The notes under the pieces were generated by a model, which had not been told where the DNA came from, did not search any database, and worked only from the letters and a program-made list of their open reading frames with translations. The translations under genes and the position numbers were made by a program. Below, piece by piece: positions 10,860 through 25,500 of a DNA stretch of 64,000 bases. How positions within the stretch are numbered: the first letter of the stretch is position 1; each line of letters opens with the position of its first letter. Source of the stretch: Linum tenue (Eukaryota; Streptophyta; Magnoliopsida; Malpighiales; Linaceae); contig CAMGYJ010000002.1 in assembly GCA_946122785.1 (NCBI GenBank), positions 57,437,703 to 57,501,702 on the forward strand. Direction: 5' to 3'.

Positions 10860-11296
10860 TTCAGCCCAAGGTGACCCCTGAGATGAATTCAGTCCTACTT
10901 AGATCCTTTGTCAAAGAAGAAATATGAGCTGCTCTCCAAAAATCGGAGCAAATAAGGTTATAGGAGCAGATGGAATGTCAACTTTATTTTTTTCAAAAAA
11001 ATTGGGATATAGTGGGTGAGATCATAACCAACAAACTACATAGTTATTTGGAGACATGTTCTTTCCCTCCTGAACTAAAATATAACCTGATAGCCCTTAT
11101 AACGAAGAAAAAACACCCTAAAACCCATATGAATTTTCACGCGATCAGCTTACGCAAAGTTCTTTACAAAATCCTATCGAAAATACTGGCTAATAGGTTG
11201 AAAGTACTAGACAGAGTGATCACCTGGTCCATAGGAACATTTTCTGAGTGCTCTTATAATATTTTTCCCATTGTAAGATCTGTAATGGAGCCTTAG
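10860..11296 (+). pseudogene. LINE reverse transcriptase N-terminal fragment
   Basis: The forward translation contains FFQKNWDIVGEIITNKLHSY, SFPPELKYNLIALITKKKHP and KVLYKILSKILANRLKVLDR, the opening blocks of plant L1-type reverse transcriptase. The GADG/GPDGM motif just upstream is frameshifted (GAGCAGATGGAATG at 10963-10976) and there is an in-frame stop at 10925-10927. The sequence runs out at 11296, 30 bp before a hAT element. Confidence 0.75.
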
Positions 11297-11325
11297 TAGG
11301 GGTACCTACTACGCCACCCTCTGAC

Positions 11326-11803
11326 TAGGGATGGCAATTTCGACCTGACCCGATTTACCCGACTTGTTTGACCTGTTTTGGGGCGGGTCAAACCCGCCCC
11401 GTAGGCGAGGCGGGGCGGGCATGGGTACCTCTCATCGACCCGACCTGCCCTGACCCGCCCCATTCTGGACCCGTTCTTGCCTAAATTACATATAATCTTA
11501 GTCAAATTACTTAAGATTTTTCTCTTATTACATTATATTTTAACTTTAATAAAGTTGTAAATAAGTTAAAACCTCAATTTCTTCAGTAATTTAACTACAT
11601 TTTATCATATTATGGTTTCTTTCTTGGTCTTTCAATGAAAAGAACGAATATTTCTAATGTTTTTCACATAAATTACATACCCAATGGGTCGACCTGCCCC
11701 GACCCGCGCCCCGTGATAAATTACCCGACCTGGACCCGACCTGCCATGGGGCGGGTATGGGTATCGAGATACCCGCCCCGGACCTGCCCCATTGCCATTC
11801 CTA
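11326..11803. mobile_element. hAT MITE, copy A
   Basis: A 478-bp element with ends TAGGGATGGCAA and TTGCCATTCCTA and a perfect 8-bp target duplication CCTCTGAC (11318-11325 and 11804-11811). The arms are rich in GACCCG/CGGGTC and the middle is AT-rich. A second copy lies at 46420-46892. No transposase is present. The 8-bp duplication and TAG-type ends identify hAT. Confidence 0.93.
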
Positions 11804-11999
11804 CCTCTGACTTAGGAGTCCTTGTAGCTAACTTCGTTAAGCTCCCATATACGTTGGCGTACTGTTTGTCGCTTAGCTTCTCCTTTTTTCAGGCTGTCTT
11901 GGGTCCTAGGGGTGGCGTCTTTGTTCCTTCATGTAGGGTCACATTGTTCTCACTAGATTCCATTTCCACTATATCATTAGGAAAAAGAGCTTGGTACTA

Positions 12000-12720
12000 G
12001 CGAGAGCCTTGCGGCTCTGTTCTCTTCACTGGTGCTGCTTTGGGTTCATTTTTCTTGTCTTTTGGCATATTACCTTTGTGGTTGGAGTGAGGCTTTTGCT
12101 TTGCTATCATCCATTCCCTGTAAGGACTCTTCGGTTCCTTTTTCTTTGGCATCGAACAAAAACAGCATGATCGTTCAAAGTAGGTGTTGCCGTGTCGCAT
12201 TTGAGGCAGATATTTTCAAAACCATCATACTGGATGAAGTACTTGATCTTGTTGATTTTGAATTGAGATAACAGTGGCCGGGTGAGGTCAACTTCCACAC
12301 AGACACTAGCATAATCGAGCCTTGCAGTCGTACTAGTAGCTTGGTCAACCCGAATCAATTTTCCAGTGCTTCTCCCAATCTTCATGACACTTTCGTGAGA
12401 AAATATTGTACTAGGATGTCCAAGAGGCGAGCCCACACCAGCGTGGACGAGATATCATGACGGTAGGGATTAAAGTCCATGTCCCATGTGTGAACCGTGA
12501 GGTAGTGATCACCCATCATCCATAGCCCCCATCACAGCCTTTTCGTAGTCAAGACCACTTGTAAAACGGACAAGATAATAATCATTCTTTGCTGAAGCAA
12601 CCTGAATTCCTCTTGGCCACCTTTCCTCCGTTTGTGGAGCATCCTCCAAGATCTTGTTCGTCTCCGTTACAGCGAAGGTACTTTGCATGGTAGGTTTTGC
12701 TCTCTTTTAGTTTTGTTCTG
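12000..12720 (-). pseudogene. LINE ORF1 (DUF4283, gag-like) remnant
   Basis: The reverse-strand reading shows DYYLVRFTSGLDYEKAVMG, then WARLLDILVQYF, then KIGRSTGKLIRVDQATSTTA, YASVCVEVDLTRPLL and a degraded zinc knuckle (ENICLKCDTATPT). This is the DUF4283 plus CCHC layout of the nucleic-acid-binding ORF1 protein of plant LINEs. It is interrupted by frameshifts at about 12440-12560. It points opposite to the reverse transcriptase piece at 10860-11296, so the two come from different insertions or an inversion. Confidence 0.75.
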
Positions 12721-13119
12721 CTTCGCGATACCCCCTTGGATCCAGGGACTATGATGCAGTTGGAGGACAACATTGTCCTGCAATGGTTTAAGACGAGTTG
12801 GGAGCAACAAGGCCCCCTGCCAGCGGTGGGTTCACCGCCGACATGCTGAGACGGAAGAAACCCTAGCACTCGCTGTTTATGGCATACGTGAAAACCTAAA
12901 AACTCGGAGCGTTTGCTGTTCGTCACTCCAACTTTAGATTCAACCGTTTCTAGAAGTCCAAATTTGAAAATCTAAACCTATCAATTACAATTCCATCAAC
13001 TCGGACATGTAAAAATCAAATATCAATTTCACTTGTAATCATTTTTTATTTTATAAAGAGCCTGTATTATTTCATTAATTCGAAATATTACTGGAATAAA
13101 AAAGGAGTTGTCTAACTAG

Positions 13120-13399
13120 AAAGATAGGGGATCTAGAAGCCCATACTTTATTTTCCTCCCACCACAACGGGTATGAGCCAGAATATGTGCAGTATGATCA
13201 CTCTACCTGCTCGGGAATGTACCGAGAAAGAACTCGAGAGCTGCAGCACGTACTTCAGCTCCTCACATGCGAGTCCTTCCTCCATCATCATCATTTCCTC
13301 GCCTCTCAGCTGCTGGACAACCCACAGGCAATCCGTCTCCACTTCCCTTCCTTCAAAACCATGCTCCACTGCTAAATTCAACCTCAAATCGAATAGCAA
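13120..13399 (-). pseudogene. RNase H-like (RVT_3) fragment
   Basis: The reverse-strand reading contains LNLAVEHGFEGREVETDCLW, then LSSSFSVHSRAGRVIILHIF and TRCGG-like residues. These fit the C-terminal half of the plant RNase H-like domain (E-D-L followed by R-GN--AH-LA). The conserved N-AH-LA motif has decayed and no upstream half is seen. It is probably a transposon-derived fragment. Confidence 0.55.
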
Positions 13400-13897
13400 A
13401 AGTCTCGGCTAATGTGAATCAAATATTAGTTAATATTGTTTACTCTATTTTAAGCAGTTTGAGAATTGAAACCTACAACAATTAGATTAGATGCTTGAAA
13501 GATTCTTACTTCCCTAATAAGTAAAACCCAAAAAAAAGGTAAAAACAAGAAAAGTAATTAAGGACCGAAATATCAAAATGGAACAATATTGGAGGTGGCT
13601 TGCACATCAATCCCAAAATAGGTCCCAAAGAGTAAAAATCCACTGATGAATCATTCATTCATGCAAGCAATCTCGAACAAACAAGAATACAAGATCGAAG
13701 ATTCCCATTTGTCCCGCGAAATCCGCCCTTTTCAGTTTTTCTCCCTCTGTCACTCTCTCTCATCTCTCGCTCCCTTATTACTTTCTTCTCCCCACTTCAC
13801 CGCCTTCACACGCTACTCGCCTTGGCCTCTCAGCTTTTGGCCATTTCATTGATATATACTTTTTAACGCCACAGTGGCGCTTTGTGGACGAGACGCC

Positions 13898-13905
13898 TAT
13901 AAAAT
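13898..13905 (+). promoter_or_regulatory. TATA box of the guanosine deaminase gene
   Basis: TATAAAAT lies about 140 bp before the start codon and is followed by a CT-rich leader (TCTCTCT and CCTCCTCCTT runs), typical of plant 5' UTRs. Start-site position was not tested. Confidence 0.5.
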
Positions 13906-14043
13906 CCTTTGTGAAATTCGTGGACTAGTTTGTTCCCTTTATCTCTCTCTAATCTCTCGTGCACACTCTTTTTCCTTCCTCCTCCTTCTGTCTTTCCAGA
14001 GACCCCCACCGTCTCTTCCCTTTCTGATTCTCTGATTCCGATC

Positions 14044-15861
<1,818 letters not shown>

Positions 15862-16300
15862 TTGTTGGTAATGATAGTTTTTTTAACTTTCTTTTTCTTA
15901 CTGCAATCAGCTGGACTGAGGGTTGAATTTGGGTGCTTCAAAGTGCAGAAAACTGTTGACTACTTTTGTTTTTCTTTTCCCCAATCTGATTACCTGTTCA
16001 AGTGACAATGTAATTGATTGGAACCCTTCAATTGTATTGATCTCTAAACCTAATGTGTAGAGCAAAGAAAAAGATCAGATTTTTCATTTGAAAGTACTCT
16101 TGTGTTGTTCATGTAGCAAGCAGAAGATTTCCGTTGCTCACATTAGTTTGTCGTGTGTTCATAGAGTCGGATGTTCAACCCGACTTTCAATTTTTGCCTA
16201 TGAAATTGTTATATAGATAATTGTCGGAGCAAATCAAGTTGAATGTATCGTTATTGAAGTAGTCCTGAATCCGATGTTCATCACGGTATATTCACACAAG
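15862..16300 (+). other. 3' flank of the guanosine deaminase gene
   Basis: AT-rich sequence after the stop codon, the likely 3' UTR and terminator region. No coding or repeat structure was recognised. Confidence 0.4.
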
Positions 16301-16345
16301 TTAAACTTAGGAGACACATGCTAAACTTAGGAGACACATGCTAAA
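16301..16345. repeat. 20-bp tandem duplication
   Basis: The unit TAAACTTAGGAGACACATG plus one base occurs twice (16301-16320 and 16321-16340) and begins a third time before diverging. Confidence 0.85.
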
Positions 16346-16414
16346 CTTTAGAGCACTGATAAGATGTGCACTCGATACTTGCAACCCATGGTAAAATGTG
16401 AATAGCCTGAAAGG

Positions 16415-16656
16415 AGATGGATTTGAGTTAACACTGATGAATCGGCTACCACAAACATAACGAGCTCAGGCATAGTAGGATCTCCTTTGGGGAGGAAGAC
16501 GATCTGATTCGTTTGGTCATTGACGAACTTGAGAGGATTGATCTGTGCTAACTTAGATGAATCTGGCACAATAAACATACGAAGCTCGAACATATGTAGG
16601 ATGTCTTGAGGAAGAACACTAGCCAATTCATTCGGTCATTGACAAAGAACTTGATG
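16415..16656. repeat. Diverged tandem duplication, about 120-bp unit
   Basis: Two adjacent units, about 16415-16532 and 16533-16656, align over their length with shared blocks ATGAATC-GGC/TGGCAC, AATAAACATA-CGA and TTCG-TTGGTCATTGAC. On the reverse strand a 92-residue frame covers both, so the peptide is itself repeated (MFIVPDSSKLAQINPL and MFVVADSSVLTQIHLL). No family was recognised. Confidence 0.6.
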
Positions 16657-17139
16657 AGGAAGTTCTATCATACTTGTGGTGCTTGGTTAAATATTTCTGT
16701 TTTAGGTGGGAAACTGAGTGGATGGGTTGCGCCTGACTTATATGAAGAAGACGATTGTTACTACGGTTCGTATCACTTCAAACATTGTTCGAACGAGTGT
16801 GTTTGGTGTATGAGGAATCTACTCCTATGAAAATTCTTTAAGAGCGTCGCGACTACAATTAAAACTACTGCTATGGAGGATCCTTCATGGAGGAGAGCTC
16901 CGCAAACTGCAGAGAAAAAGGAAAAGGGACAATTGAGACAAGTTGTCTTTGTGTTGGATTGTGTTTGTATGTCTGCTCCAAAAGGTTGCTTCTAGTTTTG
17001 TTGCTTAGAGTCCTCCAATTGCTCTCTCTTCTCTCCTCCCGAAAAGTAGCTTCGTTTAGCCTCTATGTGAATCAGTTGTGGCCAAGAAGTCTCTGGACAT
17101 GTCACCATGTTATCCTATTTCAACATGAATAGTATCATC

Positions 17140-17520
17140 CAGCTAGTACTTTGGATGATATCCATGATATGTGATAGTCATCCTCCAATTAGTCATTTGG
17201 ATGGTGTCCATGATATTTGGGATGGTACCATCCACCATACGGTTGTGATGGTATCTATGATGTGGGATGGTCACCATCCACTTAGAGATTGGACTATGTC
17301 CACAATGTGGGATAGTATCATTCATTTAGAGGTTGGATGATATCCATAATATAAAATGGTCACCATCCACTAAGAGGTTGGATGGTGTCCGGTGTCCATT
17401 ATATGGGATGGTACCATCCATTTAGAAGTTGAATGGTATCCATAATGTAGGATGGTCACCATTATGTGGGATGCTACCATCCACTTTGAGGTTGGATGGT
17501 TACCCTAAAACTGGACACAT
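17140..17520. repeat. Minisatellite, about 46-bp unit, about 8 copies
   Basis: An imperfect array whose unit reads roughly GGATGGTATCCATGATGTGG, then GATGGTCACCATCCACTTAG, then AGGTT. Successive units are 44-46 bp and differ at several bases. Inside each unit GATGGT-ACCATC is palindromic. Forward reading frames in the array are repeat artefacts, not genes. Confidence 0.85.
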
Positions 17521-17642
17521 GGTGACCAAGTACTGGATGACCACCCAAGTATTATTTCAATGGGGAAAATGTTTTTGGTGTAAACAAATGTCCCCCCACA
17601 ACTTAATTCGTAAGAGATTATGGTGATGGGGAACGAGTAGAT

Positions 17643-18975
17643 ATTGGTGCGGATGGTTTAATTCCAAAAGTGGATCAGGGTGCCTCTCCTTTCCTTGCAT
17701 CAGCTCCGATAGGTGGGACTAAGAAGGTTGTTGCGCTCATAAATCCGGACGAGGGTACTTGGTGTCAAGACTATTTGAATGCTTGCTTCCATCTTGATTG
17801 GGTGCTGGTAATTTCGGCTATTCATTTGCCTCGTTTGGCAATTGCATATAGGCTAGTGTGGCAGTATAACCCGTCGGGTATTTACCTTGTCAAGTCAGGA
17901 TACTACCTGGCGTTTGGACGGATTCATACTTTGGGACAGTGGAAAGAATAGACTAGTTGGATGGATCGTAAGCTTTGTAAGGATATCTGGAAGCTGAAGA
18001 TTCAACCTAAGCTGCGATTTTTTCTTTGGCAGATTAGGAGTCGCATTTTGCCTACGACGAAGGCTTTACTGGAGAAGGAGGTGGAAGTGTTGGGTCGTTG
18101 TCTGGTTTGCTGGGCGAAATTGGAAACAATGGAGCACATCTTCCTTCATTGTCCAGTGGCCCAGTCCTTATGGGCAACGACTGGTCTTCAAGATCTGGTT
18201 GCCGAAGTGGATACATCTGATCTTGCCATTTTTTGCGCTGGGTTCTGGAGCATATATCCTAGCCGGAGGCGAGCATCAGGTTGGTGCTATGACGGATTTG
18301 GAAGGCCTGGAATTGGGTGGTGTTTGATTTCAAACAAGTTAATCTACAGGTGCTACAGTGGCAAATGCAACACCAGATTCTGGAGTGGCTTGGTACTCTC
18401 CCGCAGGCTGTTCCTGGGAGGATGGCTCGTCAGGGGGACAGGTGGTGGAGCTGCAGTTAGGTGCAGTGACGGGTATTATCTATGCTTTTGATGGTGCCTT
18501 GCGTCGGGAGTCCCATGTGGCTTATGGATTGGTCATACGGAATAAGACGGGTGCATCAGTGATGGTTGAGCCTGGGCGCTTGGAAGGGGTTTACGAACCG
18601 GAGATGGTGGAGTTGATATCTCTTCGTGAAGCATATCATTGGTGTGTTGCGAAGGGCCTCAGTTTGGTGCAGATACAGGGGAACGCTAAAGAGATTATTG
18701 ACAAGGTCAATGCGCGGTGCATGACTAATGCTCGAGGTGGAGCCCTTTATCGAGAGGTCCAGGCATGCTCTCAGACATGAGTATCCGGGGGGTGATAGTG
18801 CAGTTCGTTGGAAGACAAAACAGTAGGGTTGCCCATATGGTGGCAAGAAAAGCTCTTGTATTGTCTACTAGTGATGACTGATGTGTGATATGTTTTGATT
18901 TTTGCGCTTGGCTCTGTATGAAATTGTAACGTTTGATCTATTTTATTGGTAATGCAAGTTATCTTTTGATTAAAA
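17643..18975 (+). pseudogene. LINE 3' part (zf-RVT and RNase H)
   Basis: The forward translation has KDIWKLKIQPKLRFFLWQIR, CLVCWAKLETMEHIFLHCPV (zf-RVT cysteine/histidine region) and then an RNase H-like segment with FDGALRRESHVAYGLVIRNK, EMVELISLREAYHWCVAKG and VQIQGNAKEIIDKVN. An in-frame TAG at 17949-17951 and a frameshift near 18250-18360 break it. It ends in a short A-run at 18973, as LINE 3' ends do. The 5' two thirds are absent, which is normal 5' truncation. Confidence 0.8.
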
Positions 18976-19019
18976 AAAATCCTCATTTCAATTTTCTTAT
19001 AGAAAATATCACCAAGTAT

Positions 19020-19279
19020 CTTGGGCCTTGGCCCATTCACTAATAACGAAGGCTCTGGGTTCTGTGTCTCAGCAAGTAGCTCATCTTCGCCGCCGCCTTT
19101 CACTCTTTCCGTTTGTCGCTCCCTCTTCTTCTTCTTCACCGGTTTTAACTTCCGGCCAACTCTTTGCTCCCAAGCAGCTCAACTTCCTCTGGCATACTTT
19201 CCTTGGTTTAATTCTTTTGACAAAAACTGGTGCTTTGATTTCAACGACCCGGGTCCTGCCTCTCTCTGTTCTTCCATAG
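19020..19279 (+). other. Likely 5' UTR exon of the PPR gene
   Basis: CT-rich sequence with no ATG, ending CCATAG before GTAAAAG (a fitting donor). An AG acceptor at 19530-19531 would join it to the exon holding the start codon. Upstream it directly borders the LINE end. Confidence 0.5.
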
Positions 19280-19579
19280 GTAAAAGCTCTCACCTTTCTT
19301 CGGCATTTTCAGTTGTTTTCCCAACATGGTTGTGGTCATTTTGTATGAACTTTACATACAGAATGTTTATGGGAGAGCAGCTGTTTATTAGAGCAGTTGG
19401 TGGTGTTTGCCTATTGCACTGAAAGCTGGTTTCTTTATATACAATTTCTTGAACATAGATAGCTAGAGTTGTAATGGAATAAGCTCGGAACTTCATCGTT
19501 TCTCTGAATCTTTTTTTCATTTTTACCCCAGGTGGGAGCATGTATTTGCAGTAGTTGCTCTCTGGTTCCTTCATTGGCA

Positions 19580-21810
19580 ATGTGGAGATCACCGGCGATG
19601 GCTTGTATTGTGAGTCCTTCCTCTTACCTCCTGTTATTGTTGTACAACTCAAAGTGCCATAGGCAAAATCCATGTTGTCTTACTCATGAAGGTTCACAGG
19701 TTAGAAGGTTAACTCGGGTTCGACCGGGAGTACAAACCCTTAGTTCTAGCTATGGTTCAATGCCGCAGGCTCAATTCTCTGATAGGGAAGATGCAAAAGA
19801 TCAGTCTTCTTCAGAGGTATCATAGTGAATTGAAAGTCATTCTCACTTTTTTTTATGGATAATTTTGTTGATTCTCATTCATTCCATTTGGATTTATTTG
19901 GCGCCTGATTGAAATTCATGTGTGTTTGAAAGTCTGTTGGATGCCATGAGGCAGGCAAATCATTTTGGTTTAAGGAATGTGAAGATAGTTATTGTCATTT
20001 TCTATTTCAGTCTTGTTGAATGAGCAGTTGAGAAGAATTCCATAACAAAACCCTTCTTGAACTTTTCTCGATTGATCCTTTACTTATGGTTATACCTATA
20101 TGTTGCGGTCCTGGTTGACCACCTTCTCACAACGTTGCAGGCACAATTCAGTCATCAAGCTGCATTCCAAAATTTGGACCAAAATGCTGCAAGTGTGCAG
20201 AAGGATAAAATAGGGAAGAATATTTCTAGAAAGGAGAAGACTGGCTTTCTTATTAACACAGTAAGCATTTGAAGATTTTTGCCAAGCTTCCTTTTTTTTT
20301 TTATTACGCTTGCCTAGATTTTGAACCAAAAGAAATTGTCTAGATGAAGATTATGCTTCCTTGCATCTTTCGACTATGAAAATACCATAGTTGAAAAATG
20401 GCTGAATTCGATAATCCAGCGTATCTAGTATTCTGATGATATAGGCTTCCGTGCTGTATGTAGTTAGTTGAGCAGCTGGCGTACCACACCTATAATGCAC
20501 TTCCCCGTTTCATGATAATCATTTTGCTTCACCATCGGGTAGCTTAGGTTAGAAGGAAAACAAAATTTAAGCCTTGTGAGCTTCTGAACCTTTTTCTACT
20601 GGCCTAGCATCATGATCCAGTAGTAGTAGCAGCCATATGAATAAAATGGAAAGAACATTGAAGTTAGTACAACATCAGTAGCAGTACAGCCTAATATGTA
20701 GATAAGACATTAGCTACGTTCACCATAATTCAAAGAAGCTAGCTTCTTGCGGTATATGTTGCTTCAAACATCTAATTTGAGGTCACTGCACTTCATCCTT
20801 TTTAACCATTTTTCTTCATTGGTATGTTGATGTTAACTTTATGGGCAAGTTAAGGAATCTCTCATATCTGCAGCTCATGGATCTCAAGGATAACAAAGAA
20901 GGTATTTATGGTGCTCTGGATGCTTGGGTTGCATGGGAACGGGAATTTCCCATTGGTCCACTTAAGCATGCTTTGCTGGCTCTTGAGAAGGAACATCAAT
21001 GGCATCGGATTGTTCAGGTGCAAACCATTTTTCTTTCTGCTACGGAATCAAATCACATGCTAAATCATTTCTAGAACAGCCCTTGCATGTATATTATTTA
21101 TGCGTCTTCCCTAATCATCCCGACTCTTTTAAGTTTTACATTTCTTGAGTTTGTTATGTGTAGGTTAAGCTTTAGAAATAAAATAATTCGAATCATTCTG
21201 ATAATGCTCAATTTGTTGGACTTGTTTCATGCATTCCCTCATTCCATGTTAACTTTTATCTAGGTGATTAAATGGATTTTGAGCAAGGGTCAGGGAAACA
21301 CAATGGGTACGTACGGGCAACTGATACGTGCATTGGATAAAGACCACCGAGCGGAGGAAGCACATTCTGTTTGGGTGAAGAAAGTTGGTACAGATCTTCA
21401 TTCCGTGCCTTGGAAGTTATGTAGCATGATGATATCAGTATACTACAGAAACAACATGCTAGATAGGCTTGTTAAGGTATGGTGCTAGTTTTCGTTTCCG
21501 TTGATGAAGTATGGGCCTGTTTTAGCTACTACATTTCATATTTCTCCTTAGATTCACTGCTTGGAATCAACTCAATTCAAGACTAATATGATTGTGCATC
21601 TTAAAGCTTTTCAAGGGCATGGAAGCATTTGACAGGAAACTCTATGACAAGGTTATAGTCCAGAGAGTAGCCAATGCGCATGAGATGCTAGGGATGCCAG
21701 AAGAAAAAGAACGAGTACTCCAAAAGTACGCTGATGTTTTTGCTGAGACCGAGAAGAAGCAACGGTTTAAGAAGAGATCCAAACAGTCTCCTACAAAGGA
21801 AAAGCAATAG
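19580..21810 (+). CDS. Pentatricopeptide repeat-family protein, organelle type
   Basis: It belongs to a small group of short plant PPR-like proteins (At4g18975/At4g21190 type), thought to act on RNA in chloroplasts or mitochondria. Five coding exons fit GT-AG rules in phase: 19580-19816, 20141-20260, 20874-21017, 21264-21476 and 21607-21810, giving 305 residues. The N-terminus (MWRSPAMACIV, no acidic residues early) fits a transit peptide. Residues 120-250 carry the family core: DLKDNKEGIYGALDAWVAWE, HQWHRIVQVIKWILSKGQGN and TMGTYGQLIRALDKDHRAEE. A lysine-rich tail ends the protein. The ATG at 19580 is chosen because the frame upstream to the AG at 19531 has none. Target organelle and RNA are unknown. 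Confidence 0.85.
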
Positions 21811-22522
21811 GGTGAAATTATTTTTGCTTGATACACTTTTGATGCAATCCAATGAATGATTCACAGGGGAAGCTTACAGTATTTTGTTCGTGTTCATGAT
21901 AGTGATAACAGTATTTGTGATTGTCGGGCATAAACATGGACAGTAAGAAGTTCAATAGAAAATTGTTACTGTCAAGTACTTCGATTGCGCTATATCTTCA
22001 CATATAACATGCTCAAAAACTGACAGCCCTCAGTTTTCAACAAGCTGTGCTTCCAAGAAACGTTCAACCAAAATCAGTATCTGTATACTTTGGTAAGGAT
22101 GAAAAAAAAATATCGAAAATCCGAAACATTTAAAGTACATCCTCCTGTCTTTTGTTTTACATTTGCAAAATAGGTGTACCTAACTTTCCAGGGGCGGATA
22201 TCTTAGTCAAAGGAAGACGGTTTGGCTATCTGTAGTTCTTAGAATGCTAAATAAGTGTATCTAGGAACGCAAAAAGGTAAAGCAAGAAATCATGTGAAAT
22301 GGAACTTCTTGGGTATTGGAGAAGGAGCTCTTTTGCTGCAATCTTATTACTCTACCAGACGTATTCTTCACTGCCGCTGCTGCTGCTGTAAATATATCTA
22401 GCTAGAATAATGGTAAGATTCCAACCCAGTAAACTCACAACGGTCCGTAAATGCCCAAAAAAAAAAAAAGCTCAAGCTAGCCGGCACACCATGAACAAAA
22501 AAAACCAGGCAGAGCCTAGGTT
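21811..22522. other. Spacer between convergent PPR and SEC24A genes
   Basis: The PPR gene (+) and SEC24A (-) converge here, so this holds both 3' UTRs. A-runs and a CTG/CCG-rich patch near 22371-22390 are seen. No gene or transposon was recognised. Confidence 0.5.
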
Positions 22523-25500
22523 TTAGGAAGACATTTTCATTTGGATCTGCCGATGGATATGCACCAGGAACTCCACGTACGAGAGACCACCAGTCGGTAC
22601 TTTGTCCTCGATCAGGTACGAAAAGAATGCCATTCCTACAAGGGCCGCAAAAAGAAGGACAAGGAAGTTTTAGCTAAACAATCAATATGAGGGACCAAAA
22701 ACATGGACTGAGGAGACCAGAGTGGGTGCTTAAGTTCAGTAACTCACCTGATTGATCTCCCTTTCTGCAGAGCCTCAACCTGCAAGAGCATCGACGGCAT
22801 AATTATTACTAACAGAAAGCAAGTGATAAACTCGTTAAAGAAAGATGGGGTTAACGAGAAATACCTGAGGAAAGAACATCTCTGTCGGCGTATCTCATTT
22901 ACCACCTCGTTTAACTTCTTTGACAATGGATTGTCATATTGCTGCAAGGTGAACTCGGCACCTCCCTGTTCGGTCCAAGAAAAGAGTCATGTAACCATTA
23001 ACTAAGCAATCACATCAGTTTGAAGACACATATATCAGAGGTAAAGAATTCAGGGTGTGCAATAATTCAATCCGCACTGGACAGAACCGGCGCTTGGATT
23101 GAATTGGACACGAGAACTACAATTTGATTCTGTATTGACTCTCAAATTCAAGACACACTCATTTCAATTCTATGGAGGATCCTCTTAAGCCAGAAAAAAG
23201 GTGAATTGAACCCAAACCAGACTGGACTGAATTGGGCGGAATGCACTTTGGACTGAAGTTCTAACTCCAGACAAAAATGACTGAATGGAAATTAAAATAA
23301 CCTGATCAGCTGAGGGAACACCAAGCAATTGCTGCATAATGTCAGGGTTGACCGAGTTCCCGGCATATATTAAGCAATCTTGCCCATTCTCCAGTAGATA
23401 AATTCCTTCATCGTTGACATGTTCACTAGATAGCGGAAGTGGAGCAGGGACAATAGAACCATTCCCATCCTGTCAACATCAAAAGAGGCGTTAGATTTTG
23501 AAATTTAAACAGATTTTTTACAAGGGAACCAAGGGTGGATAAAGACATAACATGCCTGTGTATCAAGGTCATGAACAGCAATCATCCTTGGGTAAACCAG
23601 TGGAATTGCTGAAGGAGTAGAAACTGAGGATACATAATTGATCCAGAAAGAGCGATCATCTATCTTCCCTTCGATTCTCAGACCAGCACTCTTGATTAAG
23701 GCTGTGTGAAGGAGCAGCAAATGTATTCTAAGAAAACAACACACGTAGAAACAAGCAAAATATATGTGCTCTACGTAACTAACAATTACAGAAAGGTTCA
23801 GAAAAGTGAAGTATCTTCTCTTATTCATTCAATTTTTTTTTTATGAATACTATTTTCCCTTTGATGAATGATCCAAATTTATTTGGTCGACTTCTTAAGA
23901 TGCATTCATAGCTGCTATGGCCAGGGGTTACATTGGTTTCGGACTTGGTTAACCAACGCCAAAAAACAATCTTTTGGTTTTGGTTTTCGTGACCAAAATT
24001 TCAACCGAACATTATATAAGATACTTTAGTGAAAGCAAAAAACTAACCAAATTATGTAAAAGAGTGGTTAAAAATAAGAATAGACAATTAACAAAGATTT
24101 TTCATGGGCGGAACGAGTCGAGTAATTTTATTATGTTTCAACAAAATAATTTAGCAACTTCTAGTAAATTCAATCAATGGGTGAAAGGCCCTACCAGCTT
24201 CGACAAATTTTATTATATTTCTTTTTTGATTAACCAAGGAACCATTTTTCCACCCCTGGAACTAGGTACAAATGTCAAGTACAATGGACACGTATGGTAT
24301 TGACACATTAATGAGACATGAAACAAAGAGAAAAGTACCAAGAGTATATAGAGGCAGCAGTTTGAGTGCTTCTGGAAGAATAAGTTGCCCTGAAGATGAC
24401 ACTGTCGCACAAAATTTCCGATATGAAAGTAGAATGTTTATACAGAAGTTCGTAACTTGTTCACGGACGTGCAATGGTGGGGTGATGGGAATTTCACGTG
24501 CAGCTGCCAAAACAAGGTAAAGAGTAAGATCAACTTTGCACAGCAATTGAGACAGTTACTATAGAAGCAAAGATGCAGTACAATTATAATTTCAGATCAC
24601 CAACAAAATGAACACCTTTAAACAAGCTAATTCCCGATGAGAATGAGATGGCCAACAGGAGATCTGAAAGCAATAAAAGAATGATAACTGTGGTATGCTT
24701 AAAATACCTTGCTTCAGGAAACATACAAATTGAGTATCCAAGTCAGCCATTCGGAACAAGTTGCTCAAGTTGCTTGTGCATGGCAAGGATAGTGTAGTAA
24801 CACGAATTCTTCTTTCGCCATAAACAGTAGTGTATAGGAGTGCACACTGCATCACGAATTAATAAAATGCACCTCAATGATGTCAAAACCAAAAACTCTG
24901 ACAATTTGGGTCAGATGATTAAGTCAGTAGATTAATATTAAGGCATTCAACATAAACCTCTGATTATTTGAACAGAGCAGTTTCAGGCTTACTGTAGTGG
25001 CCATAAGAATATATACATCTAATGAAGAAAGAAGCTTAGATGAAGTGAAAGTATAATGCACGAGAGATATGGAAGAAATGGATTTCGAGAAGATGAAGAG
25101 ATGAGCACACCTGGAAAGCACATTCTGCACCATCTTGCAACTTATCATCATGTTTTAAAGTCACCATTATAGCTTTATCACAATCAATCTGCAAAAGACA
25201 GAAATTACTTATGGGTTAGGAAAGTCGGGAAGAACCCAAACAAATATATATACATCCATTAGAAAGTACAACAGAGAATGTAAAGCACATTCCCCATCAT
25301 ATCACTATAAAGTTCTTTCCTGGAAGTCTAAACACCCTTGTTACAGACATCAGAAAACAGGAAACCAGAATTTTAGATATTATCCCACTAGGACATCAAG
25401 GAACCTAATCGTCATATTCCTTGTTTTAAGATGACACCTAATGTACTTTAGGTCCAACAAAGAGCTAAGAAGCACATAATCTACATAAAATGCAGCTATA

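Noticed and set aside
17107..17340. Frames on both strands in the 17.1-17.5 kb region
   Set aside because: They are produced by the 46-bp minisatellite.
19021..19422. 133-codon forward frame before the PPR gene
   Set aside because: It has no ATG (it opens on TTG) and crosses a likely splice donor at 19280, so it is better read as 5' UTR.
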